DNA from: Klebsiella quasipneumoniae subsp. quasipneumoniae
GTDB taxonomy: Bacteria > Pseudomonadota > Gammaproteobacteria > Enterobacterales > Enterobacteriaceae
NCBI RefSeq assembly: GCF_020525925.1
Contig: NZ_CP084876.1
Location: forward strand, 3,968,001-4,032,000
Reading direction: 5' to 3'
DNA: 64,000 nucleotides
Shown in pieces: positions 19,369-27,145 of this stretch. The translations under genes and the position numbers were made by a program. How positions within the stretch are numbered: position 1 is the first letter of the stretch; every line of letters begins with the position of its first letter. The notes under the pieces were generated by a model. It ran no database searches. It was not told the DNA's origin and worked only from the letters and a program-made list of their open reading frames with translations.

Positions 19369-20031
19369 ATGTTGATCTGCATTACGGATTCAGAATATTT
19401 TAATATTGCGCTGAAGGCGTATATTAATGAGCCCCACAGCAAGCCTCTGGATATTAAAGAATTGATCTGTTACCCATTTAGCGGGCAGAGTGAGATGTTT
19501 TATACTTTTTTTGCGACCGATGCCGGTGCCCGGTTAAGCACCATCCTGATCGATTACAGCCGCGCCAGCATCGAAGTGCTGCAGGTCGCACTGAGCCTTA
19601 AAGCATTTAATCCCCTGCTCCGTATCTTTCTTTTTACCAGGCCTGGCTACACGCTGAGCGAACTGGAAAGCAGCCTGGCCATCGTGGTCGGCGCGGAGTT
19701 TATTACCTGCTTTGCCGGGCTCAGCGCGGCGCTGGCCCGCTGGCCGCTACGGTCATCCCCGCCGGCAAACAAACTTTATATCGCGATCCCGGACAGCTAT
19801 AACCTGACCCGTAAGGAGACCTTTTTAATCAGCCTGCTGATGGGGGGGATGCCGTTGTGCCACGTGGCCAGCACCATGAAGCTCACGATCAAACGGGTCT
19901 ACTATTATCGTTCACGCGTGCTCAGCAAGCTGGCGGTAAAAAATAACGTGGAATTGGTCACTAAAGTTCAGGGAATGGTATTGCGCCACTATCGACAGGA
20001 GACTGGCCATGAAATCGTATCTCTACGCTAA
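19369..20031 (+). CDS. LuxR/FixJ-type helix-turn-helix regulator next to fimbrial operon
   Basis: The 220-residue protein starts at ATG 19369 behind an excellent CCAGGAGGTCATT site; the open frame extends 55 codons further upstream through AT-rich sequence without a site. The C-terminal region (about 145-205) reads as a LuxR-type DNA-binding domain: LTRKETFLISLLMGGMPLCHVASTMKLTIKRVYYYRSRVLSKLAVKN. The N-terminal part has no phospho-acceptor pattern I trust. It is divergent from the fimbrial genes and so is a likely local regulator. It overlaps the next gene by 23 bp. Confidence 0.85.
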   Translation: MLICITDSEYFNIALKAYINEPHSKPLDIKELICYPFSGQSEMFYTFFATDAGARLSTILIDYSRASIEVLQVALSLKAFNPLLRIFLFTRPGYTLSELESSLAIVVGAEFITCFAGLSAALARWPLRSSPPANKLYIAIPDSYNLTRKETFLISLLMGGMPLCHVASTMKLTIKRVYYYRSRVLSKLAVKNNVELVTKVQGMVLRHYRQETGHEIVSLR

Positions 20032-20314
20032 AGATCGCCTCATGCTGATGATCCTGAGCTGGCTTAACGCCGACGAGACGCTCCCGTCTCGCCACGATTA
20101 TCATCAGGCCGAGGCCCTGCTCTGCACGCTGCATATTCCCTATGTGCTGAAGCCCGACCTGGAACAGCTAAGGGCTACGCTGCAGCCGTTACTCACCACC
20201 GCCGGGCCGCAGGTCGGCGAGGTAAACGCATTTATAAGCGCCTTGCTAACGCTGTATACCCGACTCACCGAATATACCGCCGTTGAGCACTACCTGCTCT
20301 CCCGGCACCTCTGA
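20009..20314 (+). CDS. Small protein of unknown function coupled to the LuxR-type regulator
   Basis: The 101-residue product starts inside the end of the regulator gene (23-bp overlap) with a GGAGACTGGCC stretch upstream, so it is probably translated with it. It is mostly helical by sequence, lacks a signal peptide or membrane segment, and has no motif I recognise. Its position suggests a role with the regulator of the neighbouring fimbriae; this is inference only. Confidence 0.7.
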   Translation: MKSYLYAKDRLMLMILSWLNADETLPSRHDYHQAEALLCTLHIPYVLKPDLEQLRATLQPLLTTAGPQVGEVNAFISALLTLYTRLTEYTAVEHYLLSRHL

Positions 20315-20366
20315 GTGACATGCCGCCAGGGCAGGAAGACGCCGCGCGCCTCCTGCCCGTAAGGCA

Positions 20367-21671
20367 TTACCTTGGGTTAGCAGACGGCTCGCCGCGCCGT
20401 GAGACGTAATTCCGATAGTCCTCGCCAACATAAATCTGCCGTGGCCGGTAGATGGTCAGCGGCGCCTGGTGCATCTCGTTCCAGTGCGCCACCCAGCCGA
20501 CCGTCCGTCCGACGGCGGTGACCACCGCAAACATCGACGAAGGCAGATTCATCGCCTTGAGGATCACCGCGGTATAAAAATCCACGCTCGGCGACAGGCC
20601 ATTTTCCACAAAGTAGGGGTCGGTCAGCGCCACGTCCTCAAGGGCCATCGCCACCTGCAGCAGACGGTCGGACATTCCTACCTCCGCCAGTACCCGATGG
20701 CTGGTTTCACGCAGGATATCGGCGCGCGGGTCGCGGTGACGGTAGCGTGAGTTGCCAAAACCGAGGCGGCGAAATGCCTGCGGGTCGCGTTTTGCCTGAC
20801 GCAGAAACGCCGGAACCTGATCGACACTTTCAATCTCTTCCAGCATCCGCATGCTCGACTCATTGGCGCCGCCGTGCATCGGTCCCCACAGCGACGCTAG
20901 CCCGGCGGCGACGCAGGCGAATAAGTTCGCCCCGGAGGAGCCCGCCGCGCGTACCGTGGTGGTGGAGGCGCACTGCCCGTGATCGGCATGCAGGACCAGG
21001 ATCTGGTTCATCGCCTGTTCGATGACCGGATTGAGGACGTACTTCTCGGCCGGGATAGCAAACAGCATCTGTAGGAAATTGCCGGCATAGGAGAGATCGT
21101 TGCGCGGATACGCGGCGGGTTGTTCAATGGTGTACTTGTAGCTCATGGCGGCGATAGTGGGCATTTTCGACAGCAGCCGCGTGGCGGCCAGCGCCCGGTG
21201 CTCCGGATTTTCCACATCCAGGACATCATGATAGAACGCCGCCAGCGCCCCCACCAGGGCGCACATCAGCGCCATCGGGTGCGAATCGCGACGAAAGCCA
21301 CTGCACATGCGGGCTATCTGCTCATGCACCAGGGTATGGCGGGTGATGGTTTCGCGAAACGTTTGATAGCTGGCCTCATCCGGCGCGTCGCCCCGCAGCA
21401 TGATGTACGCCACCTCGAGAAAATCACACTGGCGGGCCAGCTGGTCCACCGGATAGCCGCGGTGCAGAAGCACGCTGTTTTCCGTATCGATCCACGAGAT
21501 CGCCGACTGGCATCCGGCGGTGTTGGCGAAGCCGGGGTCGTAGCTGCAGAATCCGGACTGACTCAGCTCGCGTATGTCGACCCCCACATGGCCCCGGCTT
21601 CCCGGCACCTGCGGCAGGGTGATGGGCGTCGGTTGCCCGGCAATAGAAAGCGTTAACGGTGTGGTGCTCAT
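20367..21671 (-). CDS. Citrate synthase paralogue with altered active site
   Basis: The 434-residue protein is of the type II (GltA-like) citrate synthase family. It has the oxaloacetate and CoA pocket segments HADHGQCAS (H228/H231), GPMHGGAN (H266, equal to E. coli H264) and SPSVDFY (D364, equal to E. coli D362). The third catalytic residue, E. coli H305 in GFGHRVY, is replaced: here the segment reads GFGNSRY, so position 307 is asparagine. I checked the codon (AAC). It ends with a divergent tail (SRRGEPSANPR). The housekeeping gltA of enterics sits by sdhCDAB, which is not here, so this is a second copy. It may be a different-specificity or weakly active synthase. Confidence 0.88.
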   Translation of the reverse strand: MSTTPLTLSIAGQPTPITLPQVPGSRGHVGVDIRELSQSGFCSYDPGFANTAGCQSAISWIDTENSVLLHRGYPVDQLARQCDFLEVAYIMLRGDAPDEASYQTFRETITRHTLVHEQIARMCSGFRRDSHPMALMCALVGALAAFYHDVLDVENPEHRALAATRLLSKMPTIAAMSYKYTIEQPAAYPRNDLSYAGNFLQMLFAIPAEKYVLNPVIEQAMNQILVLHADHGQCASTTTVRAAGSSGANLFACVAAGLASLWGPMHGGANESSMRMLEEIESVDQVPAFLRQAKRDPQAFRRLGFGNSRYRHRDPRADILRETSHRVLAEVGMSDRLLQVAMALEDVALTDPYFVENGLSPSVDFYTAVILKAMNLPSSMFAVVTAVGRTVGWVAHWNEMHQAPLTIYRPRQIYVGEDYRNYVSRRGEPSANPR

Positions 21672-21931
21672 CCTGTCAGTTCCCCCAGCAGCTTATCAGC
21701 GACCTGAAGTCATTCTTCAGGCGGAAAGACCAACATAACCAATGTGATGCAGCTTATTCATTGATGTCATCACTATAACGCTGACAAAAAGGATATTTTG
21801 CTGGCCTGCCCGGGGAAACAGGCCGTCTTTCCCCACCCCACCGCTGGATAGCGGCACAAATCGCCAAGGATAAAGGCGATCAGCGCTGTCAAAATTTACG
21901 CTGAGTAAAGAAAGGATGAAGAGGAGCTACC

Positions 21932-22006
21932 ATGAATTTTGTGCTGTCGATGACCCTCATCTGCATCGCTATCGCCTGGCTGATGATGAGCCTGCTGCCG
22001 GTGTAA
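21932..22006 (+). CDS. Putative 24-residue single-pass membrane miniprotein
   Basis: A short frame (ATG 21932 to TAA 22006) sits behind a good GAGGAG ribosome binding site seven bases upstream. Its product is almost entirely hydrophobic (MNFVLSMTLICIAIAWLMMS then LLPV), consistent with one membrane helix. I do not recognise it. Expression is not shown, but the site and composition make it better than random. Confidence 0.5.
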   Translation: MNFVLSMTLICIAIAWLMMSLLPV

Positions 22007-22181
22007 ACGCAGCGCTAACCGCCACGCCAGTGGCCTGGATAACGCCTCATTCAATGGATTTCCGCCGTGGTCTTCGCCTCTGAAGTTTCAACAGAGTCAT
22101 ACAAGAGGTGCTGGTCGCATATCAGGCTGTTGCGGTTTCCCGGCGAGGGGTAAACTAAAGGCCCACTGTTAAGGAGGTGAT

Positions 22182-22352
22182 ATGTCTGGACTGATCAACC
22201 CACATGCGGCCCCGGAAGAAGCAGCCTATGCGCTGATAATTGAGCTCGTTCGCGCCCAGCGCGTGCCGCAATATGAAGGCGATATTTCCGGCCTGCTGGC
22301 GATGTACGACGAAGCCGTTAACCATTTTAAAGAGAAAGAGACCAAGCGTTAG
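22182..22352 (+). CDS. Small soluble protein of unknown function (56 residues)
   Basis: The frame starts at ATG 22182 behind AAGGAGGTGAT, a near-perfect ribosome binding site, and ends at TAG 22352. The product is acidic and helical in look (PEEAAYALIIELVRAQ; GLLAMYDEAVNHFKEKE), without signal peptide. I cannot name the family. It lies between the membrane miniprotein and the convergent hiuH gene. Confidence 0.68.
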   Translation: MSGLINPHAAPEEAAYALIIELVRAQRVPQYEGDISGLLAMYDEAVNHFKEKETKR

Positions 22353-22430
22353 GCGTGGGCGTCGTTGTGCGGGGAAAGGGTGACGCCTGCGGGAGACGCG
22401 CAGGCGTTGGCTGGATAACGGCTTGAGTTA

Positions 22431-22832
22431 TCAGCTGCCGCGGTAGGTAGAGTATCCGTACTGACTGAGCAGCAGCGGGATATGCAGTTTTTGATTTTGC
22501 TTTGTGACATTGAAAATAACCGGAACCACCGGGAAGAACGTATTCATGTTTTGGCTTTTAAAATAGTCACCAGTTTTAAACGTCACTTTATACACCCCCG
22601 GCTCCATATTTTCCGCCTGCGGATAGAGCGATTTAATCCGCCCATCGGCATCCGTTTTGCCGGTGGCGATATGCTGCCAGCTCTCCCCTTGCTGCTTATC
22701 CAGCTCAATCTGCACCCCCGGCGAAGGGAGCCCGGTTTGCTGATTAAGAATGTGTACGCTGAGCGTGCCCTCTGGCGCCGCCAGCGCGCTGAAGCTGAGC
22801 AGGGAAATTACGGAGGCGATAACTAATTTCAT
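22431..22832 (-). CDS. hiuH: Periplasmic 5-hydroxyisourate hydrolase (transthyretin-like)
   Basis: The 133-residue product from ATG 22832 has a signal peptide (MKLVIASVISLLSFSALAA). It has the three HIUase/transthyretin motifs: LSVHILNQQTG (active-site His), KTDADGRIK (Arg) and the C-terminal YRGS, preceded by HIPLLLSQYGYST. It hydrolyses 5-hydroxyisourate from urate breakdown. It resembles E. coli YedX/HiuH, the periplasmic form. The open frame extends upstream but that part has no family match. Confidence 0.94.
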   Translation of the reverse strand: MKLVIASVISLLSFSALAAPEGTLSVHILNQQTGLPSPGVQIELDKQQGESWQHIATGKTDADGRIKSLYPQAENMEPGVYKVTFKTGDYFKSQNMNTFFPVVPVIFNVTKQNQKLHIPLLLSQYGYSTYRGS

Positions 22833-23046
22833 AATCGTGACCTTTTGGGCAAGTGAAAGTGCCCTAACTATAGTCAGCGCGGCGGGGAAAAAAATTAAAC
22901 TTTTTGTTATCAGATTGCGGTCATTAGGCAGGGAAAGGCGCAACTTGATATGCCCTGAAACAGGCTATAAACGGCCTTCTGCACAGGGAAAGTCGGCTAA
23001 TGGGTGTGGTTTGTGAAGCCACTTTTTATCATGACGAGTAGGCATT

Positions 23047-23157
23047 TTCCGGACTGCGGGTTACGAACTTCTGGGACCTGCCGCTGATATTGATGCTGTT
23101 AGACGCTCGTTGTCAGAAGAGGAGTTGATTGTATATAGACTTTGGATAAATGTTTGA
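23047..23157 (+). pseudogene. Possible 3' remnant of a coding region
   Basis: A 36-codon open stretch without a start codon (FRTAGYELLGPAADIDAVRR, then a charged tail, to a TGA at 23157) looks protein-like in composition. It precedes the 179-residue gene by 56 bp. It could be the tail of a deleted gene; I do not recognise it, and chance is possible. Confidence 0.25.
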
Positions 23158-23213
23158 CGAAGATGTACTCATAGCTTGTCACTGATGCGCTCAGTTTTAC
23201 AAGGAATAACCCG

Positions 23214-23753
23214 ATGCCATTACCCGATCGTCTGCAACCAGCCAAAGTAAACCGTCAGAAACTGAAACAGCTAGCGGACATGGCAGAAGAGATACTGGCG
23301 CAAATTGATAACGGGGTCAGGGAAGAAGATGCCGGGTTGAAAATGTTGATAAGTGACTGGAATAGCGAGGTTATTACCCCATATTCATTCTCAGATTTCC
23401 GGGACTTCTCTTCATGGACCAGTGCAAAAGACTTCACCCGGATGGCGTTTAATCAAGAAAAATACGTTGCAGATTTATCGTGGGATGAACTGATTCAGAT
23501 CATCCAGTTCGTTTATCAGGCTGAAGGTAAGGAATCTGAACAAAGCTACGCGCTGGGACTGCTGGAAAAAAACTTTGATGCCAATCCATCCGACCTTATC
23601 TACTGGCCAGATGAATGGTTTCAGGATATAGACATGCTTCATGTCGATTTGACGCCTGAAGAAATCGCCGGATACCTGATGGCAAAATCTGGCCGGCGGC
23701 TAAGCGATGCGCCGCAAATCGACCTGAAGTACCCGATTCCTTCCACCGCTTAA
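23214..23753 (+). CDS. Accessory protein of unknown function (179 residues), immunity-like context
   Basis: The acidic 179-residue protein starts at ATG 23214 behind AAGGAATAACCCG. It has no signal peptide or membrane segment. Aromatic-rich acidic segments (FRDFSSWTSAKDF; DLIYWPDEWFQDIDML) resemble cytosolic immunity proteins of toxin systems in style, but I cannot assign a family. A possible coding remnant lies just upstream and an att-like site 110 bp downstream. This looks like accessory DNA outside the left boundary of the argU island. Confidence 0.7.
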   Translation: MPLPDRLQPAKVNRQKLKQLADMAEEILAQIDNGVREEDAGLKMLISDWNSEVITPYSFSDFRDFSSWTSAKDFTRMAFNQEKYVADLSWDELIQIIQFVYQAEGKESEQSYALGLLEKNFDANPSDLIYWPDEWFQDIDMLHVDLTPEEIAGYLMAKSGRRLSDAPQIDLKYPIPSTA

Positions 23754-23819
23754 GGAATATCAACGCACAGTTTGTAGACTTTGAGAGAAGGAAGTAACGG
23801 CAACGTTTGCATAATTAAG

Positions 23820-23980
23820 GAGATTGAGTGGACTTTGGCAGACGTTAAAAGAAGTGATGAGTATGGCCCCTATAGGATTCGATATAAAAATGCAATTTGT
23901 TGATTTTATATAACTAAATTTGTTTGTAAAATCCCCCCCCAAATGTACCCCAATAATTTTTTTCTATAGATGAGCATTGG
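23820..23980. other. att-like site A (left end of argU island)
   Basis: At 23861-23883 the sequence GTATGGCCCCTATAGGATTC imitates the argU 3' end at 48255-48280. To its right lie an AT-rich arm, the arm repeat CCCCCCAAATGTACCCC (23935-23951) and TTCTATAGATGA. The same order recurs at site B (27012-27137). To its left, GACGTTAAAAGAAGTGATGA matches the sequence left of the argU core (48238-48254). I read it as the left attachment junction of an argU-targeting element. Confidence 0.75.
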
Positions 23981-24098
23981 GTGTTTTTTTGTTCAATTTT
24001 GTCCCCATAGCACAACCTCACTTGTCGGAAATATCCACCGACACAAAACGCCGCAAAATTTATGTGCGGAAAAATTTCTCTATATACATGCAAAATGT

Positions 24099-24218
24099 GT
24101 TGGTTCGGTTGGTTCAGTTGCCTCAAAACGTAAAGTCCATTGTTTTGTTTATACATTTTTTAAAAAAATGAACCAACACCCTCATGTTTTGAACCAACAT
24201 TTAGCTGGTTGAACCAAC
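24099..24218. repeat. Iteron cluster, GTTGGTTCA type, 5 copies
   Basis: Two forward copies (24099, with one mismatch, and 24108) and three inverted copies TGAACCAAC (24169, 24190, 24210) occur in 120 bp. The identical nonamer fills the 38142-38399 field between ssb and the primase gene. The layout, forward copies then inverted copies, is the same in both. I infer a second replication-protein binding site, like the paired ori/crr loci of phage P4, or the origin remnant of a related decayed element. Confidence 0.8.
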
Positions 24219-24445
24219 ACTCACTGGTCATAAGCAGTAAAATCACGCCGTCCAGTACCCAACCTTCAGTTCATGATTCTGGTAGTTCAGTCGATATAGG
24301 TTGTATAGCCAGCCAGATACATTCCGCTTATTTCTTAGATGCAGATCACGGTACCGCCTCAAAAGTGAGTGTTTTATGAGCAGTTAGAATATCAATTTGC
24401 CTTACCTATTACGGTCAAAAATAAAACAATCATGGAGTGCAAAGA

Positions 24446-24847
24446 ATGGACAGTACGCAGAAAAGAAATATCAAAAAGGTTATGCAAGCTCTTCATATAA
24501 CATCCAACGAGGATTTCGAGCTTGTAATGGACTATCTGGCATCAGAACTGCAACCAGAGCCAACAGAAAGCAGAGCTGAGAAGGAGGAAACGTTAAGATA
24601 CACTGATTCTCGTAAGCCGCCTTCTGAGCGTGAAAAACATTTGTACAACATCAATGCGCTAGCTATTCACTATGAATTTATTTACAGCGTCTGGCGCCGG
24701 CAGCTCTATCCGTCCCTTAAAGCCATAGATTCGCCGCTAGCAAGCAAACTGTATGATCGGTTCACCGACGGTAGCGTCTTCCTTATGAATATAAAAAAAA
24801 TGGCAGAGAAACAACTCCTTCCAGGTGAAGAAGCACGAATAGACTGA
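24446..24847 (+). CDS. Island protein of unknown function (133 residues)
   Basis: The protein starts at ATG 24446 with GGAGTGCAAAGA upstream; a GTG three codons earlier is also in frame. It is charged and helical, with an N-terminal segment MDSTQKRNIKKVMQALHITS and a longer helical C-terminal region (EKHLYNINALAIHYEFIYSVWRRQLYPSLK). No motif I can name. It lies within decayed element 1, next to the iterons. Confidence 0.65.
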   Translation: MDSTQKRNIKKVMQALHITSNEDFELVMDYLASELQPEPTESRAEKEETLRYTDSRKPPSEREKHLYNINALAIHYEFIYSVWRRQLYPSLKAIDSPLASKLYDRFTDGSVFLMNIKKMAEKQLLPGEEARID

Positions 24848-24938
24848 CCTGATGGTAAGACTCGCTCTGCAAGTTTCGTCCACTCTACGTACACACTTCA
24901 ATGCGGCCAGTGATGTGAGCGCTGTTGATAGAGGCACC

Positions 24939-24973
24939 TTGATACCGTTAATTTATCCGATGACCGGTATCAA
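24939..24973. promoter_or_regulatory. Inverted repeat, probable operator
   Basis: TTGATACCG (24939-24947) and CGGTATCAA (24965-24973) form perfect nine-base arms spaced by 17 bases. It lies 60 bp before the ribbon-helix-helix-like start at 25034. Autoregulation by that protein is a reasonable guess. Confidence 0.5.
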
Positions 24974-25033
24974 TCGGTGTATATACGGCCACTATATCTG
25001 TATAAACTGATATCAATGAATCAGCGGCCCTTT

Positions 25034-25190
25034 ATGAGCAAATCCAATCTGGTAACATTTTGCGTTCCGACTGAATTACAGGACGCTTTTAATCAGGCTG
25101 TAGCGGAATCGGGCATCAAAAACGGTTGACATCCAGGAATAATCCGCTGCATTCCTGATTAACCATTTGCTAAAAATCCCCCCCTCCTAA
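25034..25190 (+). pseudogene. Disrupted small ribbon-helix-helix (CopG/Arc-like) regulator
   Basis: The frame MSKSNLVTFCVPTELQDAFN reads like the beta-strand and first helix of a ribbon-helix-helix protein, but stops after 31 codons at 25127-25129. A second frame continues with SAAFLINHLLKIPPS to a TAA at 25188-25190, resembling the second helix. I read this as one gene broken by a frameshift. It belongs to decayed element 1. Confidence 0.5.
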
Positions 25191-25444
25191 CAGATACGGT
25201 CGAATTAATTAATGATAAAGCTTTTGGCAGGAAAGAGTTGTTGCTGGTGGTTCCGTTATCGATGAGTACTATCGACCGCCTTGAGCACAAAAATCAGTTC
25301 CCAAAACGTTTCTATATTACCGACGGACGCTGCGCCTGGGATGGAGATGAAGTTGAAAAGTGGCTTGACGAAAGAAAGGCCGCAAGTACCGATAAACTTG
25401 GTGGAAAAAGCCTCTTGTTGAACAGCGAAATTATCGCCCGGTAA
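25163..25444 (+). pseudogene. AlpA-like excisionase/regulator frame lacking a start codon
   Basis: The frame contains LLTDTVELINDKAFGRKELL and then VVPLSMSTIDRLEHKNQFPK, followed by DGRCAWDGDEVEKWLDER. This is the MerR-like winged helix-turn-helix of AlpA-type phage regulators. No ATG or GTG precedes the conserved part in frame; a TTG at 25238 lies inside the domain. It overlaps the end of the disrupted RHH gene. It is probably inactive, a relic of element 1's control region. Confidence 0.65.
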
Positions 25445-25573
25445 GTACGGCAACGTGATGTAACTGGCGCAGGAAAGCGCCTATCAACTCGAAAAGCGAT
25501 AAATTGCTCGTCAACAATCCCTTAGTATGTTATGGGGATACTGTTGACAGTTAATTTCAAATTATTCTGGCGA

Positions 25574-26410
25574 TTATAAACTCCCATATATTTTTGAACG
25601 GTTAACTGGTATATCTAAGTCATATTTTTTACATACTGATTTTACCAATTCAAAAAACCAGTTAGGTGCATAAGGCGATACTTTTATCTCCTGTATTAAA
25701 TTTGTGATATCTAGTTTTATCTTTGTACCAAAATCAGCTCTCATTTCTTTAAACTTACAAAAAGAGTTATAACCAATAATTCTGACTTCTTGTTCATATG
25801 TATAAAAGTTCGATTTGTGCATGAAAGGAGCTAACTTGTGCTCAATTTTAAACGAATCAGTATCGTGCGATATGTATTCGACTTTAGCGATAATCATCTT
25901 ATATCCGTCAGGCGGGATAAAACTTGATTTTATTTTTTCAAGATTGGTAACTATGCATACCGAACTTTCCGATTCACCATAAATTTTCCACATCGCCATG
26001 CTCTCATGCATGTTTGCATGCCAGCAGCTCACATCAATCCATTCTTTATATTGCTTGTTAATATCATCATAGCTAAATTCGTTATTAGGAAAGTCTCCAA
26101 AGACAGTACTATTAATTCTTTTTTCTATTACTTCAAATAATTGCTCTGTTTTCTTTTCATGTTCAACCCTTTCTTCTGGAGATAATTTTCTAACACTCGG
26201 AAATATATGATTCATTGCAACATCTAACATCATTGCACTACCATCATTCAAAAACCTGAATTCTAAACTTAAACCACCTTCATTCTTATCTTCAAAACCA
26301 GATGCTTTCGAAAGGAATATTTTATTTGTTTCAATCAGGTCCATGAATTTTGCAAAACTCATATATTTTTGAAGTGCGGTAACATCACTAAAATCGCCTA
26401 CTATTTCCAT
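25574..26410 (-). CDS. DUF2971-family protein
   Basis: The 278-residue protein starts at ATG 26410 (MEIVGDFSDVTALQKYMSFA) behind GGGGGA. It has the DUF2971 pattern: an N-terminal YMSFAKFMDLIETNKIFLSK strand-helix, a central CWHANMHESMAMWKIYGE segment and a C-terminal YEQEVRI. DUF2971 proteins occur in mobile islands, some near defence genes; the biochemical role is unknown. The gene is strikingly AT-rich compared with its chromosomal surroundings, which indicates foreign origin. It is cargo in element 1. Confidence 0.8.
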   Translation of the reverse strand: MEIVGDFSDVTALQKYMSFAKFMDLIETNKIFLSKASGFEDKNEGGLSLEFRFLNDGSAMMLDVAMNHIFPSVRKLSPEERVEHEKKTEQLFEVIEKRINSTVFGDFPNNEFSYDDINKQYKEWIDVSCWHANMHESMAMWKIYGESESSVCIVTNLEKIKSSFIPPDGYKMIIAKVEYISHDTDSFKIEHKLAPFMHKSNFYTYEQEVRIIGYNSFCKFKEMRADFGTKIKLDITNLIQEIKVSPYAPNWFFELVKSVCKKYDLDIPVNRSKIYGSL

Positions 26411-26434
26411 AGTTCCCCCATTGAGATATAATAA

Positions 26435-26700
26435 TAAACTAGCTCTGAATATCTTGTATAAAACTCCTCGCAATGGGCCTTTTGTTGGTACCCTTCGCCT
26501 TGCGGTTATATTCTTCGACAACTCTATTTGCTTTGTCTATCGCTTCCTGTTGGGACTCTTAGATCCTTTCATATCAGAGTTGAAGTCCTTGAGATACTTT
26601 TTTGCCTTCTCAGTATAATCAGTAACTTGGTGGCGACAGTTTCCCCAAGCATACTGATCATTTGAATAAGGTAGAATCGGCTCAATCTCATTGAACCAAG
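26435..26700 (-). pseudogene. Possible degraded coding region
   Basis: On the minus strand, protein-like stretches occur in two frames: NEIEPILPYSNDQYAWGNCR onward, then after a frame change SQQEAIDKANRVVEEYNRKA, ending in a stop before the DUF2971 start. They suggest a frameshifted helical protein. I cannot name it. Confidence 0.3.
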
Positions 26701-26703
26701 GAT

Positions 26704-26994
26704 ATGATATCTACCGGGGCGGTGTCAGTCCACTCATCATGCAAACGTGCCGGCATTGAAGACTTTCGATTTCACGACCTCCGACACACCTGGGCGAGCT
26801 GGCTGATTCAGTCCAATGTCCCGCTTTCTGTGCTTCAGGAAATGGGTGGTTGGGAAAGCATCGAAATGGTCCGTCGATATGCTCACCTGGCACCTAACCA
26901 TTTAACTGAGCACGCACGTCAAATTGACTCGATTTTTGCCGAAGATGTCCCAAATATGTCCCACAAGGAAAATTCAGTGGCTGGAGGAATTTGA
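26704..26994 (+). pseudogene. C-terminal fragment of a tyrosine recombinase (DLP12/IntD-like)
   Basis: The 96-residue fragment holds only the catalytic end: [14 protein letters not shown] (His-x-x-Arg), [19 protein letters not shown] (second His/Trp position and tyrosine nucleophile). The N-terminal arm- and core-binding domains are missing. The 3' end lies 17 bp from att-like core B. An integrase whose 3' end faces its argU core is the arrangement of E. coli DLP12 intD. It is unlike the P4-type integrase at 46878, so it marks a separate integration event. Confidence 0.85.
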
Positions 26995-27011
26995 TAAGTG
27001 CTTGATTATTA

Positions 27012-27137
27012 ATGGCACCCCTACAGGATTCAATATAAACAATCAACAATATGATTTAATTGAATTAATTGTGTTTATCACATTACACATACCCCCAAAT
27101 GTACCCCCATAAAATTTTCTATAGATGAAAATTGGAC
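27012..27137. other. att-like site B (internal junction)
   Basis: The core ATGGCACCCCTACAGGATTC (27012-27031) matches the argU 3' end. It is followed on the right by an AT-rich arm, ACCCCCAAATGTACCCCC (27091-27108) and TTCTATAGATGA, the same order as at site A. On its left lies the integrase stub. This is what a tandem integration junction should look like: right arm of element 1, core, left arm of element 2. Confidence 0.78.
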
Positions 27138-27145
27138 ATTTTTCG

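Noticed and set aside
21672..21931. Housekeeping gltA identity for the citrate synthase gene upstream of this gap
   Set aside because: The sdh cluster is absent and a catalytic histidine is replaced; I treat it as a paralogue.
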